NCBI GenBank assembly: GCA_964483155.1
Contig: CAZAAC010000033.1
Span: 1-28,567, forward strand
Reading direction: 5' to 3'
Origin: JAAYYM01 sp964483155
GTDB lineage: Bacteria; Bacillota; Clostridia; Lachnospirales; Lachnospiraceae
DNA: 28,567 bases
In this document: positions 1-8,516 of the stretch, in pieces
Layout of the letters: every line of letters starts with the position of its first letter
Position numbering within the stretch: position 1 is the first letter of the stretch
Translations under genes and position numbers: made by a program
Notes under the pieces: model-generated
Database searches by the model: none
Told to the model about the DNA's origin: nothing
What the model saw: the letters and a program-made list of their open reading frames with translations, nothing else

Positions 1-19
1 AAACCATTATTTAATTTAC

Positions 20-38
20 GCAAATGCGAATCATTTGC
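20..38. promoter_or_regulatory. Perfect 7-bp inverted repeat, possible operator
   Basis: GCAAATG and CATTTGC flank a 5-bp spacer in the AT-rich stretch left of the first gene. The size and layout suit a dimeric repressor, perhaps of the Fur type, for a gene off the left edge. That assignment is inference only. Nothing else is recognised in positions 1-196. Confidence 0.25.
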
Positions 39-196
39 ATTTAGAATTATAATGCTGTTATGGTCTTATGTCAATAACAACTTGAAATAAAATGGACCTA
101 TAATAATGTATTGATTTACAACATATCCCTTCAGTTTTTGCATAAAAAAAGACTGCCGCTTCTATTAACAACAATCCTTTTGATTTTGCAATATTT

Positions 197-673
197 CTAT
201 CTATGTTCTTCTAAGTACTTTTCCATAATATCTGCCGCCATACCAACAAGCTCTGCACATGGTCTCTTTTTATAGTATTCTGCTGTCCGAAGTTCAGGCA
301 CAGGACTATCTTTACCAGCATCTAAACCCAACAACTCTCTACATATAATAGAATGATTCTTTTCTTCAAATTCTTTTGCAAGATATTGAATTCTTTTGTA
401 ATGCTCGGTTTTTGAAGTATGATCTTTTGGATCTGTATATCCATATACTATCCCAGCGACCATAAACATTCCGCTTACTGCTCCGCATACCTCCCGCAGT
501 CTTCCCATCCCTGCCCCAAAAGAAGAACTGATTTTCAACGCCATTTCAAAATCCATATCATATTCCTCACAAAATGCCATAAACACAGATTGCGAACAAT
601 TATAACCCTCTCTAAAATATGCCATTGCAAGTTCTGAATGTGTTTTTTCTGTTATGTATAATTCTGCGTTCAC
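197..673 (-). CDS. C_GCAxxG_C_C family protein (putative redox-active)
   Basis: This 158-residue protein has the spaced cysteines of the C_GCAxxG_C_C family. They are a GYNCSQSV motif near the N terminus, a central REVCGAVSGM motif, and later cysteines in IICREL and RPCAEL. Members are small, probably cytoplasmic proteins thought to be redox-active or cofactor-binding. The substrate is not known. Two in-frame GTG codons compete for the start. GAGGAG at 683-688 lies 9 nt from the GTG at 673 but only 3 nt from the one at 679, so I chose 673. It stands alone: the upstream gene ends about 200 bp away, and no clear terminator follows. Family assignment is good; function is unknown. Confidence 0.8.
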   Translation of the reverse strand: MNAELYITEKTHSELAMAYFREGYNCSQSVFMAFCEEYDMDFEMALKISSSFGAGMGRLREVCGAVSGMFMVAGIVYGYTDPKDHTSKTEHYKRIQYLAKEFEEKNHSIICRELLGLDAGKDSPVPELRTAEYYKKRPCAELVGMAADIMEKYLEEHR

Positions 674-877
674 TTCCACTATCTCCTCGTAATTTTCTTT
701 TTTTAATATATCTATTTAATTATTAGCATATGCCCCTAACATATTGTATCAGAATTATTTCATCTGTCAAATATTTTATGGCAGCAGTCCTGTAGTATTT
801 TCAATCACACAGCGTTAATACTCACTAATAAATCTACCGAGTCCCTGGATTCAAAATCTCCCATAAATCTCTTTCCT

Positions 878-1579
878 TCACGAGAGTATCAGTATCAGCA
901 TAATAGAAAATACTGCCAGCAAAGTCAGAACTTCTATCCTGCTCTTCCACCGGAGCATGTTATAGTATACATTTTTAGGCAGAAATCGAAGGTCCTCCCC
1001 TGGAACATCTATATACCCGTCCCGAGCAGACTGACGCCAGGAAAGCCCCTCCACAATCCGGTTATTTCCATTCTTGGAAACATAGACCTTCGCTCTGGTG
1101 TCTTTTAGCAAAACACTCAGATACTCCCCGTACTCCTCGCTGACTGCAATTCTCTCCCGCCGGTCCCAGTCAGTATATTTTACAACCACTTTGCTTAGTA
1201 AATGGGTATTGTCATTATGGATATTATCTGCCTCGCTCTTCACGATCTCATTCACCTGTATGCACTCTATTTCGGAAATTGTGCCATCATAACATTCAAA
1301 ATGTTCCATAAGTAGCCTGCGCTCTTTTCTCAGCATGCTCACCTTCCTGATCTCCAGAATACCAAGAACAGCAATAATAAGTCCGATTGACAGTATTCCA
1401 CCTACCGGTATCATAAAATCCGAAAAAGTAACTTCTTTCTCCCCCACGAAAAATAAGGTATCTTTTTGTATGGACCGTAGTAAAAAGGCACCAATGAAGA
1501 GGTCAAACCCTATTCCGCAAATCAGTTTACCATACCGATACTCGTATTCCCTTGGCCAAAGCTTCCATTCCTTTTGCAC
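878..1579 (-). CDS. Membrane protein of unknown function
   Basis: This protein of about 233 residues is not recognised. It has a basic N terminus, a hydrophobic helix near residues 20-35, a second near 57-77, a soluble domain of about 120 residues, and a last helix at the C terminus (roughly the final 18 residues). The central domain is strand-rich and alternates charged and hydrophobic residues, as in proteins with a cytoplasmic or extracellular beta domain between membrane anchors. An ATG at 1600 is possible but has no good ribosome site. A strong GGAGGAG lies 7 nt before the in-frame GTG at 1579, so that start is preferred. It is separated from the cobalamin operon by the terminator at 1770-1803. 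Confidence 0.6.
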   Translation of the reverse strand: MQKEWKLWPREYEYRYGKLICGIGFDLFIGAFLLRSIQKDTLFFVGEKEVTFSDFMIPVGGILSIGLIIAVLGILEIRKVSMLRKERRLLMEHFECYDGTISEIECIQVNEIVKSEADNIHNDNTHLLSKVVVKYTDWDRRERIAVSEEYGEYLSVLLKDTRAKVYVSKNGNNRIVEGLSWRQSARDGYIDVPGEDLRFLPKNVYYNMLRWKSRIEVLTLLAVFSIMLILILS

Positions 1580-1946
1580 TCTCTTGCTCCTCCTCAACAT
1601 TCTCTTAGACTATACTTTATATCCATTGAAACAGTCCTATCTTAGGTTTGCTAATATAAACCATTTATTTATATATATATCAGATTAATATCTAAATATC
1701 AACATCGCGAAAGAAACTCAAGACCAATCCTCCATTTATATAAAATTATAAATTCAATTAAACGGACACAAAAACCCCGGGGCAATTTATATGCCCGGGG
1801 CTTTGATATGTTGATTAATATGTACACTATGGCAGTTTGTATGACAAAATGAATGGTATCTGCCTCGTATGTAATGTTTAAGTTATTTGCCTGCCACTTT
1901 ATAGCATCTTAAAGAAATTTTACGCTAACTAACAAATCACTTCCTT
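1580..1946. other. Intergenic region after the cobalamin operon
   Basis: This stretch of about 370 bp holds the operon terminator at 1770-1803 and is otherwise AT-rich. It should contain the promoter of the membrane protein gene at 878-1579. I see TATA-like runs near 1625-1680 but no convincing paired -35 and -10 elements. Confidence 0.5.
1770..1803 (-). terminator. Strong intrinsic terminator of the cobalamin operon
   Basis: Read on the minus strand, CCCCGGG and CCCGGGG arms enclose a short AT-rich loop, and the 3' arm is followed directly by TTTTT. It is by far the most GC-rich element of this intergenic region. It lies 145 bp after the stop of the last reading frame of the operon, which fits termination of the long B12 transcript. 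On the plus strand the trailing T run is only three bases, so the minus strand is the likely working direction. Confidence 0.85.
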
Positions 1947-2726
1947 CTATTGGCAATTCGATATATTTTGTGGCATGGGCTGTTTACCATCAATATCTTT
2001 GTATCCATAATCTAATGCGACTTGAGCCGCAATTTGTATTGTTCCACTCTTTTTCATAACATCTGGATTAGTAGCTAATGCAATGATTGCTAATCCAATG
2101 AATTCCGTTGATTCTGAATTCGTTAAATCGAAGAATTCGGATGCCTTATTTACCAGCTCAGTTCGAACAAGTCCTGGATATATAGTTATAACACTAATAT
2201 TATACTCTCTCAATTCATAAGCCATCGTCTCCGTCATTTTGTTGGTTGCTGACTTTGCCATACCATAAGCCACTCCCTTGTTATCTTTTTGGGCCGCCCA
2301 GTAAGATAAATTAATTATAAGTCCATTCCCCTGCGGAATCATGATTGGTATCGTTTCACAAGTTGTTACATAATGTGCCCTTACACCAGATTCAAACATC
2401 CTGTCAAAACGACTAATTGGAGCTGTCCAAAATCCTTTTTCGTTCCAAAACTCAGTTCCATCATTAAAATACTCATAGCCACCCCATACATTATTTACCA
2501 ATATATCTATCTTTCCTTGTTCTGAGAGCATCCGTTTAATAACCAATTTAGTCTGGCTATCATCAGTATGGTCACATCGAATACCATAACCTATGCCACC
2601 CCTTAACGCTATTTCCTGTTCAGTTTTACTGATTGAACCATCTAGTTTAACTACTCCTTGATGCTCGATTTCAGTTCTTCCCGTAAAATAAACAATTGCT
2701 CTTTGTATGCTCTGAATGACTTCCAT
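1947..2726 (-). pseudogene. Short-chain dehydrogenase-like protein lacking its N-terminal cofactor motif
   Basis: From about residue 9 (AIVYFTGRTE) to the end this matches short-chain dehydrogenases. It has an NNVWGG motif in place of NNAG, a serine in INLSYWA, a YGMAK motif (YxxxK) and a YPGLVRTE segment. What is missing is the first 35 or so residues of the Rossmann fold, including the TGxxxGIG loop that binds NAD(P). The frame is open back to a GTG at 2846 inside the permease gene, but that extension has no dehydrogenase character. A good ribosome site (GAGGTGAG) precedes the ATG at 2726, so a 259-residue product may be translated. It is the last frame before the operon terminator. I judge it a 5'-truncated, probably non-functional dehydrogenase; a repurposed protein cannot be excluded. 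Confidence 0.6.
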
Positions 2727-2826
2727 TGCTCTCACCTCGTAAGTTAATTGTAAGGTATTCTTTGTTTCCATTCCTATCCTAGATTGCTCATCTTTGTCAG
2801 CTTTTCTCAAAACCGTCCCGTGTATA

Positions 2827-3855
2827 CTATTGTCCTTTTTTCCCACTAATCATCAACCAAATTATTACTGGTGCCCCAAAAATTGCTGTCACAGTTCCAA
2901 CTGACAATTCTGTAGGTGAAAATACTGTGCGTGCTATCAAATCGCATAATGTACAGAAAACACTTCCGCACAAAAAAGTTGCTGGAATTATGATTATTGG
3001 CTTTGAAGTGTTCATCATCATCTTAGTAATATGGGGAACCGCTATTCCTACAAACCCTATCGGTCCAGCGAACGCCGTCACAGTTGCCGCTAAAAGACTT
3101 GCAAATAATATGAGAAGTATTCTGAACAGCTTGATATTAATTCCCATGCTTTTAGCATAGCCTTCTCCTAGCTGGTACGCTTCAATTGGTTTAGATAACA
3201 TAAGCACGGCGAAATTTGAAACAAAAATAACAATTGTCATCACTTTGATATCCGACCATGATGTGCTTGAAAAACTCCCCATAGCCCAAGTTGTCAGGTT
3301 TGCAATATCACTTTCCTTGGCAAAGGTTATAAAAATATCCGTAATTCCAGAGCATATATATCCAATCATTACACCTACAACTAAAAGCATTGACATATTT
3401 CTAACTATTCCAGCTGCAATCAAAACAAACGCCATAGATAATAATGCTCCAACAAAAGCTGCCAAAACTAAAATATAAGATGGTACAGCATTAAAATATT
3501 GTAACATAATAATCATCACAAATCCTACAACCATTTTAGCACCTGAAGATAAGCCAAGAACAAAAGGACCCGCGATTGGGTTTCTAAAAAAGATTTGTAA
3601 TAAAAAACCTGATACGGATAATGCTCCTCCCAGGATTGCCGCTGTAATAAATCGTGGCAGTCTTATCTTCCAGATTACATTGCTCTCCATTGCATTTTCC
3701 TGCGCCTTCAGAATGATTATTTTGAATATTTCTTTCGGCAAAACATCTACTGTTCCAGTATTTATATTCATTACAAAAGCCAAAACAAATGCAATTATCA
3801 ATAAGACAAATACCATCTGAAAACGTGCTTTTGTTTTTATTCTCTCGGTTTTCAC
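2827..3855 (-). CDS. FecCD/BtuC-family ABC importer permease
   Basis: This is the transmembrane subunit of an importer for iron-siderophore, haem or corrinoid compounds. The 342-residue protein is hydrophobic throughout, with about nine to ten helices. It carries family segments such as RLPRFITAAILGGALSVSG early on and GPIGFVGIAVPHI, ARTVFSPTELSVGTVTAIFG and a C-terminal GAPVIIWLM late. I chose the GTG at 3855 because GGAG sits 6 nt before it; a TTG at 3867 is the alternative and has a weaker site. It follows the binding protein and ATPase genes in the same direction, so the three form one transporter. Its place in a riboswitch-controlled B12 operon suggests a corrinoid, a precursor or a cobalt chelate as substrate. 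Confidence 0.92.
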   Translation of the reverse strand: MKTERIKTKARFQMVFVLLIIAFVLAFVMNINTGTVDVLPKEIFKIIILKAQENAMESNVIWKIRLPRFITAAILGGALSVSGFLLQIFFRNPIAGPFVLGLSSGAKMVVGFVMIIMLQYFNAVPSYILVLAAFVGALLSMAFVLIAAGIVRNMSMLLVVGVMIGYICSGITDIFITFAKESDIANLTTWAMGSFSSTSWSDIKVMTIVIFVSNFAVLMLSKPIEAYQLGEGYAKSMGINIKLFRILLILFASLLAATVTAFAGPIGFVGIAVPHITKMMMNTSKPIIIIPATFLCGSVFCTLCDLIARTVFSPTELSVGTVTAIFGAPVIIWLMISGKKGQ

Positions 3856-3939
3856 ATCTGTCTCCAATCTTCTCGAATCACATCTCCCTGTATGTGGGGA
3901 TTCTTTTGAAAATACTATAGTGGACTTTTAAATTATTAT

Positions 3940-5097
3940 TTATTGTACTTTATAAAAATGTTTTAATTCAGTAAGTGTTGTATCTCTTGTAGTAATAATA
4001 GTATTAATTTCTCCTACCATACTTCCAAGCTCATTTGTTTCTTGGTAAAGGTTTTGGTTTGTGCACCATACATTTCCACCCTTTACTGCTTTAAAATCAG
4101 CAAACAGTTCATTCAGTTCCACCAGTTGATTGATTGATTCCATAGTTCCTGTGATAGCACTATTGTATATAATATAGTCAGCATCCTTTGCGGTCGCATA
4201 AAAATCTTCCATCGGCATTGTTGTTGTAGACCTGACTGTATCCACTCCTAAATTATCAAAAATATAGTTTCCACCTGCCATATTAATCATTTTTGCAACG
4301 TAATCATTTGTATTTCTTGCTGAAACGCTACCGTTAGAAGTAACATAGAAAAATGTTACCGTTTTTCCTGTATTTTTATTACTTGACAACTTATCAATGA
4401 TCACAGCCTGTTCATTAAATAATCTCTCTGCAACTGCTTCTTTATCTACAAGCACAGAATAAAGTTTAATCCATTCCATACGACCGAGCGGATGAGATTC
4501 ATAACTGGACTCATCAATTAATACTGTTAATCCAAGTTCCTCTAGTTTTTCTATGATTTCAGGTGAATGATTAATCATTTCAGACTGAATGGTTAAATTA
4601 CATTTTTCATTGGTAATCAATTCATAATCCGGTGCGCTATATTTTCCGGCATATAAAATATTTCCTGCTTTCATAGCATCAGCAGCCTTTTCAATATACC
4701 AATTGTCAGCATCTATTCCTGATAGTCTGATAACTTCAAGTGCATCAAGTGCAACGAAATGTGACATGGTTGCTGATGCTACCAGATAAATTTTTGAAAT
4801 AGGCTGTTGTAAGACAGATATGTCATCTCCCAATCCTTTGGGAACCTTCATATCTTCTGGAACTACAAGAAAATGGCTTTCATTTGAAAGAGTAATTAAT
4901 GCATATCCGCCCATGTAATAATCAACACTGAAGTTATTTGCATACTTAAGTTCCATACTATAATCATATGTCAAGTTTCCTAAAGCTGGTGCATTATTAA
5001 TACTCTTATCTGAATTATCTTTATTTGAATTCATTGTCGAACAACCTGCCAATAGTGATATAAATACCGTCAATATTAATAGCAGTGTCTTTTTCAT
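3940..5097 (-). CDS. ABC importer substrate-binding lipoprotein (BtuF/FecB-like)
   Basis: The N terminus is a classical lipoprotein signal, MKKTLLLILT followed by a hydrophobic run and LAGC with the lipidated cysteine at residue 19. The mature part of about 365 residues has the two-lobe layout of class III binding proteins. Visible elements are ISKIYLVASATMSHFVALDA, the segment SSYESHPLGRMEWIKLYSVLV joining the lobes, and a later block with NMAGGNYIFDNLG. It would sit on the outer face of the membrane and deliver ligand to the FecCD-type permease encoded just downstream. AAGGAG lies 7 nt before the ATG. The ligand is not visible from sequence; the operon context argues for a corrinoid or a related tetrapyrrole. 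Confidence 0.9.
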   Translation of the reverse strand: MKKTLLLILTVFISLLAGCSTMNSNKDNSDKSINNAPALGNLTYDYSMELKYANNFSVDYYMGGYALITLSNESHFLVVPEDMKVPKGLGDDISVLQQPISKIYLVASATMSHFVALDALEVIRLSGIDADNWYIEKAADAMKAGNILYAGKYSAPDYELITNEKCNLTIQSEMINHSPEIIEKLEELGLTVLIDESSYESHPLGRMEWIKLYSVLVDKEAVAERLFNEQAVIIDKLSSNKNTGKTVTFFYVTSNGSVSARNTNDYVAKMINMAGGNYIFDNLGVDTVRSTTTMPMEDFYATAKDADYIIYNSAITGTMESINQLVELNELFADFKAVKGGNVWCTNQNLYQETNELGSMVGEINTIITTRDTTLTELKHFYKVQ

Positions 5098-5145
5098 CTT
5101 AATACTCCTTTTTATCTTATAGTGTATATGAAATATTGATAAAAC

Positions 5146-6267
5146 TCATTGCTTCGCTTTCAAAATAAACTGAACATTCTTATATATAGGTATATTCAAC
5201 TTTTCTGCTTCTTCAAGCAATTTACCATTTGCACTGTTAAATTCTCCAATCTGAGTACCTGCATCAATAACATATTTTGAATTTATAAGTCCTTCGTATG
5301 CTTGCTTATAAAGATAGTCCGAGATATGGGAAAATGCTTTTTCCGCAAAAACTTCACTTCCCAGAGCTACTGCGACCTGATAGTCAACGTCATTTTCATA
5401 TAGTATTCCTGTGCGAAAAGGAATACCTTCCTTCTGTAGTACTCTGTACAAGGGTATTCCGCAACCATTTCCGGCAATAATAAAGATTTCAGGCTTTCCT
5501 TCGTTGCATGGTAGTTCAATACTGCCAAACAGCATATTATATCTGCCTCTTTCCAGGTCATAAAGCTCCTCTATAATACTTTCTTTAAAAATCTTTTCGG
5601 GTGGGCCATACTGCATAATAGTATCACCCTTTACACAAATAACCATGTCTGAAATTTTAGGGGCAAGATCTATTTCATGTAGTGACATGATAACTGCAAT
5701 ATTTTTTTCTTTTACCATTTTTTGAAGTATTTCTAGAAGTTCTATTTTATGATGGATATCAAGAAATGACGTAGGCTCGTCTAGAACAAGTATCTCCGGT
5801 TGCTGGCAGATGGCTCTCGCTAACATTACGCGTTGGCGCTGTCCATCACTCAATGTATTGAAATCTCTGTCTCTTAAATCCCATGCATTAACTATTTCAA
5901 GTGAATCTTTCACTATTCTTCTATCTTCTTCAGTTAGCGTTCCAAAATTATTTGTATAAGGATACCTTCCCAATCCAACGATATCCTCACAAGTCATGTA
6001 TTCAGGACAAATACGTTCGGTAAGAACAACCGAAAGCTTTTCTGAAATCTTCTTATTAGACATAGAATTTATTTCATTTTGCCCGATGTAAACTGTTCCC
6101 GCTATTTTTTCCAGATATTTTGATATTGTTTTTAAAATTGTTGACTTTCCTGATCCGTTGGGACCTATTAATGTTGTTATCTGTCCCTTTTCTAAATGTA
6201 TATTTATGTTGTGTATGAGAACTTTTCCATTATATCCGACATCTAAATTCTTCGTTTCAAAATTCAT
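5146..6267 (-). CDS. ABC importer ATPase with an extra C-terminal domain
   Basis: Residues 1 to about 245 are a FecE/BtuD-type nucleotide-binding domain. The Walker A motif is GPNGSGKST at 35-43, the signature motif is LSDGQ at 139-143 (canonical LSGGQ), Walker B is VLDEP near 161-165, and the H-loop histidine is residue 197. Importer ATPases of this family usually end near residue 255. This one continues for about 120 residues with a second domain that begins PEIFIIAGNGCGIPLYR and contains VDYQVAVALGSEVF, a Rossmann-like alternation of strands and helices. The extra domain could sense a nucleotide or ligand, but that is inference. The gene starts 29 bp after cbiC, with a poor GGGG ribosome site. 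Confidence 0.92.
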   Translation of the reverse strand: MNFETKNLDVGYNGKVLIHNINIHLEKGQITTLIGPNGSGKSTILKTISKYLEKIAGTVYIGQNEINSMSNKKISEKLSVVLTERICPEYMTCEDIVGLGRYPYTNNFGTLTEEDRRIVKDSLEIVNAWDLRDRDFNTLSDGQRQRVMLARAICQQPEILVLDEPTSFLDIHHKIELLEILQKMVKEKNIAVIMSLHEIDLAPKISDMVICVKGDTIMQYGPPEKIFKESIIEELYDLERGRYNMLFGSIELPCNEGKPEIFIIAGNGCGIPLYRVLQKEGIPFRTGILYENDVDYQVAVALGSEVFAEKAFSHISDYLYKQAYEGLINSKYVIDAGTQIGEFNSANGKLLEEAEKLNIPIYKNVQFILKAKQ

Positions 6268-6296
6268 ATGGTATACCCCAATTCAATTATAAGTTT

Positions 6297-6950
6297 TTAA
6301 GCTTTGCCTGCTTCTATAGTTTCATCCACCATATATAATAATGCATTACATATTGCTGCAGCCACATTGCTACCTCCTTTTCTTCCCCGTGCAACGATAT
6401 ATGGCACTTCTGATTTGATGATTAATTCTTTTGATTGCACCACATTAACAAAGCCGACAGGCACACCAATTACCAGCGCCGGATTTATTGTACATTCATC
6501 AATCAGCTCATAAAGACGCACCAAAGCAGTAGGCGCATTCCCAATTGCAAAAATAACCTCTTTATCAAGTAATGCTGCTTTATCTATGCTTGCAGTCGCT
6601 CGAGTACTACCATTCATTTTTGCAATTTGGGCAACTTCCTCATCTGCCATAAAACAAAAGACCTCTCCTCCGTATTTTGCTAGGACTTTTTTATTTATAC
6701 CTGCTTTTCCCATCTCCGTATCGGTAACAATACAAGCTCCCCTTTTAATTGCAGATAAAGCTTGTTCTACTACATTTTCAGAAAACACCAACGAATCTAC
6801 GTACTCAAAATCCGCAGAGGTATGAATTACTCGTTTAATAATGGGAGCTTTGTCTGGGTCAAGAATTCTGCCGTGCAGTTCCTGTTCAATAATCTCGAAG
6901 CTCCTCTTTTCTATCTCAACTGGCAGTACATTTTCCAAATCGATTTTCAT
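6297..6950 (-). CDS. cbiC: Cobalt-precorrin-8 methylmutase (CbiC)
   Basis: CbiC moves the methyl group from C11 to C12 of cobalt-precorrin-8 to give cobyrinic acid, the last step of ring formation before amidation. The 217-residue length is normal. The catalytic histidine is residue 43 in VIHTSADF. Other family blocks are VTDTEMGKAGI, FAIGNAPTAL, GVPVGFVN and RGRKGGSNVA. The ribosome site AAGGAG lies 5 nt before the ATG. It sits between cbiP and the importer genes and is co-directional with both. Confidence 0.97.
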   Translation of the reverse strand: MKIDLENVLPVEIEKRSFEIIEQELHGRILDPDKAPIIKRVIHTSADFEYVDSLVFSENVVEQALSAIKRGACIVTDTEMGKAGINKKVLAKYGGEVFCFMADEEVAQIAKMNGSTRATASIDKAALLDKEVIFAIGNAPTALVRLYELIDECTINPALVIGVPVGFVNVVQSKELIIKSEVPYIVARGRKGGSNVAAAICNALLYMVDETIEAGKA

Positions 6951-6972
6951 TGTATCTCCTTTTCATTCGGGT

Positions 6973-8481
6973 TTATATTCCCCTTTCAATCATTTCATAT
7001 ATCTTTTTCATATCCAAATGTTCTCGCAAAATATCCGCAAGTATGTCATACTGTGTCTCTTTATATTTCTGATAATCCATAACAGCTATCTGATCCATAT
7101 GAATTCCTTTTCTCTTTGCAAGACACCCAATCAGTGTTTTTGCTACTTCTTCTTTGTCAAAAATACCATGCACATAGGATCCGTAAACATTGCCTGAAAA
7201 CGAACCCTCTCTCACCGATTCTCTCTCATCTGTTTTTTGCAGTAAAGTTAGGCATGGGAATCCATCTTCTAACTTGGAAATTCCCATATGAATCTCATAA
7301 CCTTCCAGATTAACGCCACTTAGTTCTTTCAAAACCCCATCTACTTCACCAAATATACCTGTAACCCTAGTCCTTGTTTTATCACCTTGAAAAATAGTTT
7401 CCATTGGAAATATTCCAATTCCGTTTAACGTTCCGCCTTCTTCAACCCCTAGTGGATCTGTAATTACTCTCCCTAACATTTGAAAACCACCACATACGCC
7501 AAAAATAACTTTTCCAGCTTTTTCAGCTTTCAGAATTGCTGCCTCTAGTCCTGATTGCCTTAGCCATAACAAATCCTTCATCGTGTTCTTTGTACCCGGT
7601 ATAATAATCATATCTGGATTATTTAATTCCGAAACAGATTTTATATATCGAAGTGATACCCCCTCAATACTTTCTAGGATATTAAAGTCCGTAAAATTCG
7701 ATATGCGTGGAAGTCTTACTACGGCAATATCAATCAGATCAACTTGTCTTTGTTCAATCATTCGTTCCGATAAACTATCTTCATCTTCAATATCAATAGT
7801 CATATATGGTGTCACACCAATAACAGGTATTTTCAATCTCTTCTCTAACATGATAACTCCCGGATCCAAAATAGTCTTGTCTCCCCGAAACTTATTGATA
7901 ATCAGCCCTTTCACCATGCTTTTTTCATCTTCTTCGAGCAGTTCTATCGTACCAACCAATTGCGCAAATACGCCTCCCCGATCAATATCTCCGACGATTA
8001 GCACCGGCGACTTTGCCATTTTTGCCATCCCCATATTAACAATATCTTCTGATTTCAGGTTGATTTCGGCAGGGCTGCCTGCTCCCTCTATGACAATCAT
8101 GTCATAATCCTCTTCTAATTTCTGATAGGCTCTCTTAATATACGGTATCAGCGTCTTTTTATATTTGAAGTAATCTCTGGCATTCATATTTCCCAGTACT
8201 TCTCCATTTACAATCACCTGAGAGCCAATATCATTGGTAGGTTTTAATAATATGGGATTCATAGATACGGACGGCTTTATACCAGCTGCTTCTGCCTGCA
8301 TGACCTGCGCTCTGCCCATCTCAAGTCCTTCCTCTGTAATATAGGAATTAAGTGCCATATTTTGAGACTTAAATGGTGCAGTTTTATACCCATCCTGTTT
8401 GAATATCCGGCATAGCCCTGCCACTATCAGACTTTTCCCAGCATTGGACATAGTTCCTTGTATCATGATTGACTTCGACAT
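6973..8481 (-). CDS. cbiP: Cobyric acid synthase (CbiP)
   Basis: CbiP uses ATP and glutamine to amidate four carboxylates of adenosylcobyrinic acid a,c-diamide, giving adenosylcobyric acid. The 502-residue protein has the N-terminal synthetase domain (GTMSNAGKS near residues 9-17, then FKSQNMALNS and IVIEGAGSPAEINL). It also has a C-terminal class-I-like glutamine amidotransferase domain with the nucleophile C330 in FGVCGGFQMLG and a histidine in YGSYVHGIFD. It starts 35 bp after cobD and ends 22 bp before cbiC. Length and motifs look intact. Confidence 0.97.
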   Translation of the reverse strand: MSKSIMIQGTMSNAGKSLIVAGLCRIFKQDGYKTAPFKSQNMALNSYITEEGLEMGRAQVMQAEAAGIKPSVSMNPILLKPTNDIGSQVIVNGEVLGNMNARDYFKYKKTLIPYIKRAYQKLEEDYDMIVIEGAGSPAEINLKSEDIVNMGMAKMAKSPVLIVGDIDRGGVFAQLVGTIELLEEDEKSMVKGLIINKFRGDKTILDPGVIMLEKRLKIPVIGVTPYMTIDIEDEDSLSERMIEQRQVDLIDIAVVRLPRISNFTDFNILESIEGVSLRYIKSVSELNNPDMIIIPGTKNTMKDLLWLRQSGLEAAILKAEKAGKVIFGVCGGFQMLGRVITDPLGVEEGGTLNGIGIFPMETIFQGDKTRTRVTGIFGEVDGVLKELSGVNLEGYEIHMGISKLEDGFPCLTLLQKTDERESVREGSFSGNVYGSYVHGIFDKEEVAKTLIGCLAKRKGIHMDQIAVMDYQKYKETQYDILADILREHLDMKKIYEMIERGI

Positions 8482-8516
8482 CGCTTATCACACCTTTCTT
8501 GCGTATTATTATGCTA

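Noticed and set aside
144..180. A T run on the minus strand after the C_GCAxxG_C_C gene, as a terminator
   Set aside because: The bases before the T run do not form a convincing stem.
2727..2846. The extra 40 codons upstream of the dehydrogenase-like gene as its true N terminus
   Set aside because: They contain no Rossmann glycine motif, begin inside the permease gene, and the ATG at 2726 has a far better ribosome site.
3884..3901. Short hairpin between the binding protein and permease genes
   Set aside because: The stem has a bulge and no T run, so it does not support a terminator or attenuator.
7583..8107. A 174-codon plus-strand open frame opposite cbiP
   Set aside because: It is a mirror of the strongly conserved cbiP coding sequence, has no ribosome site and its Ser/Ile/Pro-rich translation resembles no family.
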